A stretch of DNA of 64,000 nucleotides from Cryptomeria japonica. Its lineage: Eukaryota; Streptophyta; Pinopsida; Cupressales; Cupressaceae. Shown here one piece after another: positions 46,149 to 55,184 of this stretch (within the stretch, counting starts at the first letter, position 1; each line of letters begins with the position of its first letter). Where the stretch lies: assembly GCF_030272615.1 (NCBI RefSeq), contig NC_081414.1, forward strand, positions 826,424,896 through 826,488,895, given 5' to 3'. The position numbers and the translations under genes were made by a program. The notes under the pieces are model-generated. The model had not been told where the DNA came from and did not search any database. It saw only the letters and a list, made by a program, of their open reading frames with translations.

Positions 46149-48825
46149 TGTTGGTATTTTGGTATGGTTTTGTCATTGATGTCAACACCTACTGAAACAC
46201 TAGCACTTTGGAGATCCAGCAACATTCACCGGCAAGAAAGTAACTATTGCACAGTTACTGGTATATGGTTCACCGATGGGATATAATGTTCACCAGCACT
46301 TGGAATGATATGGAAGACACTTGGTAATATCAAAGACATCCTGTGGACACCTTGTTTTGAAGAATTAATCATTGGTATATTCATATTAGCATATTTGCTT
46401 TTACTAGCAAATAGGTCCAGGGTTATCTAGGGTTACAATGACTGGCTTATCTTTTTCAGATCAGCATGGCATGCTATAGAGATGATTTATTATTGTTGTA
46501 AATGCATTAAGCTGACATGTTCAATTGGTTATTGCATCGGATATTATATTATTTGTAAAATGTTTTTATTGCAATATCTTGTAGCGCTGACCTACTAAAA
46601 TTGGTCTTAGGGTATGGTATAAATGTAAGATCTTATTTGTAAGATCGAATGTGGAATGCGAAGAAGAATTGTGAGAAGGCATTGATAACTCAATGATGAA
46701 CCACTAGTACCAAACCGGTACTAAGAGGGGGGGTGAATCAGTACCGGCACAAATATAGTCCAAAACTGGTTTGACAGCAAATACTCAAATGATTGATAAA
46801 CAAAGATACCGGTAAAATAGAGTGCAACCAGTAACATCCAGTATAGCTCAATCAGTCATGAACCGGTCACTCAATAAGCTTTTCTCTTATCTCAATACCA
46901 AATTATCATTATATTCTCATGCATAAACTAGTAAACTTAACCATCAAATCTTCACAACAATGAGTTCAATATGTTTTATAGACAGGCATAAAACATAGAA
47001 CCATCATATGCTTAACAGGTAATAATAGAGCATCACAAGATAAAAGCATCACACATGACACACATATTTTTCACGTGGAAACCCAACTGGGAAAAACCAC
47101 GGTGGGGATGAATACCCACAAGCTATTTTTTGAACTCTTTAGAAGTCCGCTCTGTTATGAGCCTTGTCCGGTTAAGGACATTACAATAAATATTGGTAGG
47201 AACCGATCTTGTTAAGGATCACCCGGTTAAGGGTTAAACCCGATAGGGTCACCTTGTTAGAGGATTTTAAGAACTCAATAGCTGAAAGGATCTCCTAAGC
47301 TTCTCTAGCTTCTCAGAACTCATTAGCCTCGAGTTACCTGGTTAAGGGATTTGAAGCAAGCCGGTTAAGACCACCTGATTTAAGGGATTTTGAATCAAGC
47401 TAGTTAAGGCTAACCTGTTAGGGGATTTTACAACTATTGAAGTGGTTAGAGATCAATAGGTATTACAATGATCTGTTAACAACACTCAATGCTAATGCAA
47501 ATCCGTTTAGGCTCCTCTTTTCCTTCTGCACATTCACTTTGCAGGTATCTCTTCTCTCCTTTGGTCTTGCAAGAATCACGTATCACTTTCCTTGGATACA
47601 CACTCACAACTTTTGCCAACAACCTCAGACAGAAAGCCAACATCGACCTTATAGGAAACATACAGGTCGGTAGCAAAAACCCTAAACCCTAAACCTGTTA
47701 GGTTTGAGCAATTCAAATGGTTCGATCATGACCATTGAATCATACTTCATTAAATGTACCAGTCTTGAATCGATCTCAAGACATTCTCCATCATCCATTA
47801 TCCACCGTTTTCATGGCGGCTGATAACCCATCACTCGTTATCATCGTTTGACAGACTTTACACATTCTTGAGGTAGATAGGAATAGTCATCTTCATGCAA
47901 GATCCTTCACGCACACAGAGCTTACGTGGAAACATGATCTATCCTCCATCATACTGCTAACTCATCACACAAAGATCACCGATTGAGTCACACAGACTTG
48001 AGGTACTCCAACCAAAAACCCTGAAGTGGAAGTTGCCTACCAACCGGTAGTCATATAGTGCTTCCATGTGCCGGTTCCCATAACTACATGCCAGTTCACT
48101 TAGAGAAAATATGCCAATTTACTTTGGCATATAAACTGGTTCACACATATGTCGGTTCCTCTTTCTTCACTTATCACATGTGTCGGTTCACACTATGTCT
48201 CATATTGACATCAATAACAACATACAATATCATTAAGTCTTCATGTCGGTTCACATAAGGCTCATGTCGGTTCACATAATTCCAACAGGTAAATGCAAGA
48301 TTAAGCAGAGGTATACTTGAAGACATCATTTGAAGGTGAAGCTAGGTTTTTGTAGAAGCATATTAGCATTACACCGATATTGAATCTAGCATATGAAGAT
48401 GCTATTTTGTACAGTACATTCTTATTGGATTTAACCATCCAATTGTAGTCAGTGTGACTCCCATTTTGTGATTGAGCAGTGAGCTCTAGGCTGTTGGCCT
48501 TTCTGCATGTGTAGACCCCATTTATGTACACTTACTATCTACAGTAGTATCATCTGATTGTGGGTAAGGTTTCCCACCATGGTTTTTCCCCTTATAGGGT
48601 TTCCACATACAAATATTGGTGTTATGTGTTGTGGATGACTTTATGTTTATGATTCATGCATTAATCTTTACCGGTATAGCAATTTACTGTTAACCTTGTC
48701 TATCGGCATACTTAACTGGTTTACCGATATTAAGCATTAAGTTGGTCAAATGGTTTTTGGTTTGAATTTATTAGACAACTAATTCACCCCCCCCCCCCGC
48801 TCTTAGTTGTCTCCGAGACCTAAAA
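46149..48825 (+). repeat. 3' LTR of the nested Copia, split by a solo LTR
   Basis: Starts TGTTGGTATTTTGG. Parts 46149-46682 and 48288-48825 together match the 1,050-bp 5' LTR, except for about 15 extra bases near 48590 (CTTATAGGGTTTCCA) and scattered substitutions. Ends CGAGACCTAAAA before AACTC. Confidence 0.9.
46683..48287 (-). mobile_element. Solo LTR of a Copia element
   Basis: 1,605 bp, TGATAACTCAATGATGA...ATTCCAACA on the plus strand. The poly-G segment AGAGGGGGGGTGAATCAGTA near its left end shows minus orientation. Flanks GGCAT and GGTAA are each one base away from GGTAT, the uninterrupted sequence at that point in the 5' LTR, so the target duplication is recognisable. The same family forms the 3' LTR at 61595-63064 (TGATAACTCAATGATGA, then TTTTTCACGTGGAAACCCAA). 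Confidence 0.85.
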
Positions 48826-48830
48826 AACTC

Positions 48831-50080
48831 TTGCTTCAAGAAGTCACACTTCTCTAAGTTGATTGCCAACTTCTCTTCATGCAACCTCTCTAGGACTAAC
48901 CTCAAATGTTCAAGGTGTTCCTCTTTGGTTCTGCTATAGATGAGTATGTTGTCTAAGTACACAACCACAAATCTGCCTGTGAAGTCCTTCAACACCTCAT
49001 TCATCAACCTCATGAAGGTGCTTGGGGCATTGATAAGTCCAAATGGCATCACAAGCCATTCATACAACTCTTATGTGGTCTTAAAAGCGGTCTTCCACTC
49101 ATCACCCTCCTTAATATTTGATGATAACCACTTTTAAGGTCCAACTTAGTAAAATACATGGCACCTGCTAAACAGTACATCAAATCCTCTATCATAGGAA
49201 TAGGGAATCTATACCTTATGGTGATCCTATTTATTGCCCTTGAATTAGTACAAAGTCTCCACTTGCCTCCCTTCTTTGTTGCTAGCACTACCGGGACTGC
49301 ACATGGGTTGATGCTCTTCTTGATCAGTCCTTGGTCCAACAACTCCTGCACTTGCCTTGCCACCTCCTTATTTTGGTCAAGTGTGAGCTTATATGCCACT
49401 TTATTGGGCAGGGATGCATTGGGGACAAAGTCTATTTGATGGCTTATAGACCTTCTTGCTGGAAGTGTTGTAGGTGCTCCATCACTCACTATGTCTTTAT
49501 ATTCTTGCAACATTTGGTTTACCTCCTTAGGTACCTATGTCTACAACTTACCTTCCTCCTCCTTTGGCTTCACAAAGATGGCACATCCTACTATCTCCTC
49601 TTCATGCAGCAGGTGTAAGAACTCTTTACCAGTATTAAGTAAGACACTAGGTGTTCTTGAGGTTCCCTCATCATTCTTTGTCAGAGACTGAATCTTAAAG
49701 GTTCTATTGTCCTTCTTGAAGGAAATGGAGTTCTCCTCTCCATCATAGATCACCTTCCTATCAAATTGTCAAGGTCTACCTAGTAGTAGATGACAAGCAT
49801 CCTTGGGTAGCACATCACAAAGGATCTTGTCCTTGTACCCTCCAATAGAAAACTCCACCCAAGTAAGTTCATTGACAAGCACACTCTGCTCTTGATTCAA
49901 CCATGTCACCTTGTAAGGACTAGTGTGGGGTATCTTTGTGAGTTTCAACTTCTTGGCTGCCTCATCTGATATGATGTTATCAGTTGAACCTGAATCAACA
50001 TTCACCTTGCAAACCTTACCAAGGATTTTGCATCTCACCCTAAATAATGCTCTCCTATGCTTAGGTTCATCCTTAACTGG
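48831..50080 (-). pseudogene. pol: Gypsy protease and N-terminal RT
   Basis: Protease site NVDSGSTDNIIS (about 49995). RT follows: KGGKWRLCTNSRAINRITI (about 49270), FTKLDLKSGYHQI (about 49140), a one-base slip near 49115, [20 protein letters not shown] and [12 protein letters not shown] (about 48945). The second Asp of the YLDD catalytic pair is Asn. Stops at 50078, 49766, about 49549, about 49543 and about 49076 lie where Gln or Arg is expected. The reading ends at CDFLKQE, where the Copia element inserted (48830). Confidence 0.9.
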
Positions 50081-51256
50081 CTATCTTATCAAGACCCTAT
50101 TGAACATCAGATTTTCTCCAATTTCTGATTCAATATGGTCCACCTCAGGTGTTTTTTTGCTTGAAGTGTCTTCTTGGGCATAAGCAACCCTCTTTCCACT
50201 ATTTGATGAGGTAGGCTTGTCAGGGAATCTATAGGTCGGGTGTCCCAATTGACCACAATTGTAGCATTTCATGGTTGCAAAGTAGGAATTATCCCTACCG
50301 GTACCTCTGCCCCTATTTGGACCCCCTTGTGCACCTCTTCCTCTAGAATGGCCTCCTCTGAGAGTGGTTTCACTGTTATGCTTAGTCAACTTGGACTCTC
50401 CTTGATTCCTTTGCTCATTTGCCTTGCTTTGGTAACCACCTCGATGACTCATTTGATCTCTACCTCTGCCTCTACCCCTGTTGTTGGAGTCTCCCTTCCT
50501 TTTGTTCCTCTCTTCCACCTTAGCAGCAAGTTGATGACACTTTTGGACGGTGGTAGGAGTCCATAGGCTTATCTCATCTTGGATGTTCCACTTTAGGCCA
50601 CTTAGATACCTAGCCACCTTGATAGATTCCTCTTCTTGGACTTTGGATCGAAGACAAAGCTTCTGAAACTCCTCTGTGTAAGAGGTCACATCAAGATCTT
50701 TCTGCTTCAATCCCTGTCTCTTCTTATGAAGTTGGACTTCATAATCCTTTGGCAAATAGTTCTCCTTGATCTTACTCACCATGGCCTTCCAATTTGCAAT
50801 AGGTAGCTTCCCCATGCTAATTCTCTCCTCTTGCAAGTACTTCCACCATGTCAAGGCTGCTCCCCTTAGTCTTGATTTAGCAACCTTAACCTTTTGGGCT
50901 TTTGTCACACCTTCACACTCAAAATGGTTCTCCATACCCTCAATCAATTCCATGATGGTGTCAATATCCATCCTTCCACTGAAAAGTGGCAATCCTTCAA
51001 AAGATTTTGTATTGAAAGCCTTAATGGCCTTTACAAAAGGTTCTTCATTGATCAAGGGGTCTGGTTCAGGTATGATGTCATCTATATCAATAGATTTCTT
51101 ACCTCTATCATTGGTGTCCGCACCCTAAAGTCCTTATGCCCTCTGATCAACCACTTCTTGCAGCTTGTCCCTTATCTCACTCATAGCATCTTCAAGGAGT
51201 CTATTTTTCTCCTTTTGTTCTTCTACCTCCCTAGCCATCTCAACATTAGTGACCAT
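50081..51256 (-). pseudogene. gag: Gypsy Gag
   Basis: ATG at 51256 begins a coiled-coil N-terminus (MVTNVEMAREVEEQKEKNRL), and two stops lie near 51125-51135. An open stretch from 51115 then carries the retrotransposon Gag capsid domain (AKSRLRGAALTWWKYLQ, about 50865; SYTEEFQKLCLRS, about 50660), an Arg/Gly-rich tract and a knuckle CYNCGQLGHPTYRF in which the last Cys is Phe. The start was chosen because it is the only Met between the LTR end (51326) and the capsid domain that keeps the coil. Gag and protease share one frame across TAG at 50078, so the element probably made one Gag-Pol polyprotein. Confidence 0.88.
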
Positions 51257-51311
51257 TATATTCTCCCCTATTGATTCACCAGAATATAGAGATATGCACA
51301 GTCCACCAAAT

Positions 51312-51327
51312 CTTTAACCTGGCTCTG
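51312..51327 (-). other. Primer binding site region of the Gypsy element
   Basis: On the minus strand the LTR end CCCATCA runs into GAGCCAGGTTAAAG. ATCAGAGCCAGGTT matches the initiator Met tRNA-type site TGGTATCAGAGCCAGGTT, overlapping the LTR end by a few bases. Confidence 0.6.
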
Positions 51328-52916
51328 ATGGGAATGGGCTTGGGATAGACTAGCCTAGTCTATGCTCTTGGATCCTCTCCTTGGATCACCAGGTGTTCCA
51401 ACCACAACCTAGGGTCTCTAGGTCTTCCTTTTCTTGTGGGATCCCCTGACCTTGCCCAATCCAGCCACCAACAACATGTGATCCTTCTCCTAAGCTCTTA
51501 CCTACTCACAAGCTTCAAAACCCTTACATAGGCTAATAAGGGTTTAACTCTTCCTACACCTTCTCAGGTCCTAGCAAGGATAGGACAGGTCTTTGACATG
51601 TTTTTATAACCACTCATGTTCCCTCAGGAGGTTTTGACATTCCTTCTTGTTACCGATTTCACAATTTTTCTTTTTCCCTACAAAATAGGGCTACAAGGAA
51701 TGAACCCCTATTAGGCCTCCATTCCGGACTTTTAGGGCTTCCTCTTGCAAACAATGCCAAAACTTGTAAAACTTCCCAAAGGGACTGCTATTAATTTATC
51801 AAAGGCTCAAGTATTTTTCTAGTTTTGGGACCCCAAGTGTCTGTACACTGCCCTAGGTGAATTTAAGGGTTTTTGAGGGTTTTTAAGGGTTTTTAGGCCT
51901 GCCTGGGACATAGAGATGGTTTGCTATCTTCACCACCTTGTCTGGATTGGTGGAAGCTCCTTCTTCTCACCAATGATTCTCCACACACCCCTCTTCAACT
52001 CCTCCAAAGGGTGCCTCCTCCCTTGTCCTTCCTTGCTCTCACGGACCTCTACAACCTTGACCCTTCCTAGCCGGGCACAGACCATTCTTGCCTAGGAGAG
52101 GGTCTTTGAAGGGGTTGCCTACATTTTCTAGGGCCCTACTTCCTTTGAGACACTGTATAGGGTTTTTACTCCTATACCCCATGGTTTCATGGTGTTTCCA
52201 CAATGGGGATAGGAGTTATCAGCCCATTTCCATAAAACAGTCCAAAACTAGACAATGAAGGAGTAATTCACAAAATATTTACAAAGCACACAAAACCTGC
52301 ACAATAAACCTAATCTAATTTCTCAAAATGAAATTATAAACACTATACAAGACTCTTAACATAGTTTAGTTTGCAGAACAATCCATTATCAATCTTTTAA
52401 TGCTCTATTTGTGCCAACTAGCAACAAAAACACAGACACAGTCAAGGTATTTTTCCTTTGGCCATACAATCTGACATCCAACCCATCATTTTAGGGTTTG
52501 CAACAATTTATAATGTCTTTTCCTTGGTTTGTGTGCCAAGGTTAGGGTTCCCAATGCCAAGCTAAGGTTATGACCAATTTGGTGGAAAAGTTGCATGACA
52601 ACTTTGAAAAGTTGTCATGCAACTTTTTGCAACTTTTGAGCAACTCTTGCAATGTTTCTTTTCTTGACTTTTAGGCCTTCTTTATGCTATCCTATGGACA
52701 CAACCATGCTAAAAGGACCCCAAACTCATCAATAGGCTCACATACCCTCAACTCCAAGAGAAAACTCAACCTAGACTTGTGAACCTAGGACCTAAACTAG
52801 GACCTAAACAAAACCAATGAGCTCCTGGCTCTTATTACATTTACATGGCTTCATAAAGAAGCAAAATCACAACAAAATCAAATGGTGGGAGCCCTTAGAA
52901 GGGTGCCCCTACACCA
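51326..52916 (-). repeat. 5' LTR of the Gypsy element
   Basis: 1,591 bp, TGATGGGAATGG...CCCTACACCA on the plus strand. It has the same GTTGCATGACAACTTTGAAA hairpin as its partner and a small extra duplication (GGACCTAAACTA) near 52790. Confidence 0.9.
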
Positions 52917-52921
52917 AAAAG

Positions 52922-53686
52922 TAGGCTGAGCTACTGCCCCAACCTGAGAAACCAAAAGGCTACTCAAAGAGTGAATAGTCGATATTGTCTATGACGTCAC
53001 CTCACAAATGATATCTGGATGTTGCACTGGAGGTGGGGGATCAACATGAGGAGGGGGGACATATGGGCCCTCAACTACTCTAATTGCGCCAAGTCTATTT
53101 TGGGACCTACCTAAGCCCACACCCTAGAAAGGTTGGATGTCAAAGTAGTTCACATGTTTTCCTAAAACAAACTCAATATATAATTTTTTGATGAAGTAGA
53201 AGGGGACATCACGATTCTTGTTGGGTGGTTTATCAAAAACCATCCACCAGCAATCCCAAAAGTTATTCACAATATCATCATTTGTGCACCATTTAATAGA
53301 AAGTTTTCTTTTTTGGAGGTTTAGGGGTTGACTAGTGTGGGTATTCACAAACAATGCAGCGATAGCAGCTTTGGATATCTCGAGATCCTTGATCTCCTTA
53401 TAGGACAAGCCATCCACATATTGTTCCCTCATAGAATCTCGTGACAAAAGAGCGACATTGTGCTCCTCAATGATGATTTCTATACTCTTTATGATGGACG
53501 TGAGGGGATCAAACATTGGGTTTAGGCGAGGGATCCTATGATAGACATCTACAATCCCCCTCAATTGGTTCAAATTTTGTGCAATTAATTCCTGAATTGA
53601 GGGGGGGTTGGCAAATGAGGGTTTTGTGCAAGAGGGTTTAGTTGTTGCGGTTGTGGTTGATCAATGTTTTCACTGTTATCCCCCAT
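52922..53686 (-). pseudogene. 5' part of the spliced gene cut by the Gypsy insertion
   Basis: ATG at 53686 (MGDNSENIDQPQPQQLNPLA). A run of seven C near 53605 appears one base short, shifting the frame before IQELIAQNLNQLRGIVDVYH. A long globular stretch follows (SIIKSIEIIIEEHNVALLSR; WCTNDDIVNNFWDCWWMVF; KKLYIEFVLGKHVNYFDIQ). TAG then interrupts at 53124-53126 and again near 53010, and a Pro-rich segment leads to VGAVAQPTF at the insertion. I do not recognise the fold. It points toward the transposase-like gene and could be the accessory gene of the same transposon, or host sequence. Confidence 0.6.
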
Positions 53687-53897
53687 TTTTAACCTAATTG
53701 AATGTAAACAATTGAATTTAGTTAACAAATTTGAACAATTTTGTATTTGATTTTTAAAAAACCCAGTTTACATGAAAAAAACATATTTTGAATGAAAAAA
53801 TAAATAAACATAAAGAAATGCAAAAATTTGAATGAAAATGATGAAAAACAATAAAAATCCTAGCTTTTATTGGATTTTTTTGGAAATTTGGGTCACA

Positions 53898-53999
53898 AAA
53901 TCAGATATTGGATTTGATAGAATTCGCACAGCCCATGGGTGAAAAATAACCCACGGGTTGTCACAATCCACTTTTATTGTCTCAGAAAATGGGATATCC
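53898..53999. repeat. Candidate terminal inverted repeat, right (ATATC boxes)
   Basis: AAATCAGATATTGGATTT (53898-53915) and GGGATATCCGATAC (53991-54004), with CCCATGGGTGAAAAATAACCC between. See the left partner at 24722-24833. The inner box and following ATTTTTATAG also match, in inverse orientation, the sequence at 59230-59247. Confidence 0.4.
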
Positions 54000-54027
54000 G
54001 ATACAGATTTTTATAGTTAAATTATTT

Positions 54028-54125
54028 TAAAATAATATTATATTAATATAATATAATAATATATTATATAATATAATATAATATTATATAATATAATATA
54101 ATATATTATTATATTATATTATTGT
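54028..54125. repeat. AT-rich array (AATAT/ATATT units)
   Basis: About 100 bp of AATATAATATATTATAT-type sequence, self-complementary throughout. A related, longer array lies at 59040-59219. Confidence 0.85.
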
Positions 54126-55184
54126 TAGTGAATAGATTTTGTCCTTCTTTAAATTGATTTGATTTTAAGCTTTGTTACCCCTTTGAAAGATAAAAATTCA
54201 ACTAAACAATTGGGTAAGTGTGACATGCCTCACTTCCCTCTGAATTTTAAATAGGTACAACTCCCTCTATGAGTTATTCAGGGAATAATCTAACTAAATA
54301 AACTGATATGCTTTTAACCAGAAAGCATGTAAGGTTGCCTACTTCATTCTTTGATGAGAGGCCAAGCAATACATAAAATATTTCAAGATAATTTTCTATG
54401 AAGCGCTTCACCATGAATAGCAGAAGAAATTAAAGAAAAGTTTAATACCACTGATTTCAATACTTCTTAAGAACAAACAAGAGAAACAAAGTCTCTTTTC
54501 AACTAAAAATCTTTCCAAACAACATAGAAAGAAGCACTAGATTGATAACAATATCCATCATCAGAAAGGTAATCATAGACATTTTGATTAGACTAATATT
54601 TGCAAAGAAATACCACTCCATAGATTCAAACTCAAATATTTTCCACCTCAAAATGCATATGATCTTTATAAATGTATTCCATGCAACAAAGACATAACAA
54701 TACATGCATAAGTTCTTTCCAAGTTCAGATTCTGAAAAACTTGATCACTTCTTTCAGACCAAACTAAAACTTCTAAAAATCTTCGTATATTTTCTAACCC
54801 TTTCTCTATGTATCTTAATATAATTTATAGTAGTCTTTTAAAGAATAGAGGAGGTCTCCCTCAAAACTTGGCCTCCTTTGAAGCAATTATAAAAACCAAC
54901 AGAGTATTTAGGGGACAGATGTCCCAAAGTCATTACAAGGTTATGAAAAGCATATAAAATAAAAATAAAGCATTAGCATCATGCTATGCCTCTTCTCCAT
55001 CATCATCCTCTCCTCCACTTTTCTGGGCATCATGGGCGGTTGCAAGCTCCTGAATTATAGATTGACTTGGATTTTTCATCACATTGATCTTTGCTTTTGT
55101 GGCTTCCTTGTCCCACCTGTGTTTCACCATTTTCTGGGCATGCTTAGGTAACTAATCATTACCAATGAACATCATGGACTCAAT
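54126..55184. other. 3' flank of the minus-strand pseudogene
   Basis: AT-rich, no supportable gene. On the minus strand the last codons of the downstream frame (TAA at 55185-55187) are followed by about 130 bp that could still be coding by composition (near 55010-55140), but I see no motif. Confidence 0.4.

Larger units (their letters stand above)
36173..48825 (+). mobile_element. Complete Copia element nested in Gypsy RT, itself carrying two insertions
   Basis: LTRs 36173-37222 and 46149-48825, flanked by AACTC (36168-36172 and 48826-48830). PBS TGGTATCAGAGCC lies at 37225-37237. Gag, protease, integrase, RT and RNase H run in Copia order. Two later insertions interrupt it: 38425-42776 in the protease region and 46683-48287 in the 3' LTR. 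Without them the element is about 6.7 kb, normal for Copia. The first LTR has lost its terminal TG (TATTGG), and the last has lost its CA (CTAAAA), so both ends are eroded. Confidence 0.92.
32405..52916 (-). mobile_element. Chromodomain Ty3/Gypsy element (chromovirus), with nested Copia
   Basis: LTRs at 32405-33983 and 51326-52916, with TG...CA ends and AAAAG on both outer sides (32400-32404 and 52917-52921). Minus-strand order is gag, protease, RT, RNase H, integrase, chromodomain, the order of chromoviruses. Only the gap between them is odd: RT is split at 48830/36168 by a 12.65-kb Copia element (TSD AACTC). With the Copia and one TSD removed, the RT frame continues. Active sites show RT YLDN instead of YLDD, RNase H FTNN where TDN is expected, and Lys for the integrase catalytic Glu. 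The LTRs differ by roughly 5 percent over the part compared. Confidence 0.92.

Noticed and set aside
49158-49618. Plus-strand frames over the Gypsy RT region
   Set aside because: They are antisense to recognisable protease and RT sequence on the minus strand and have no motif of their own.
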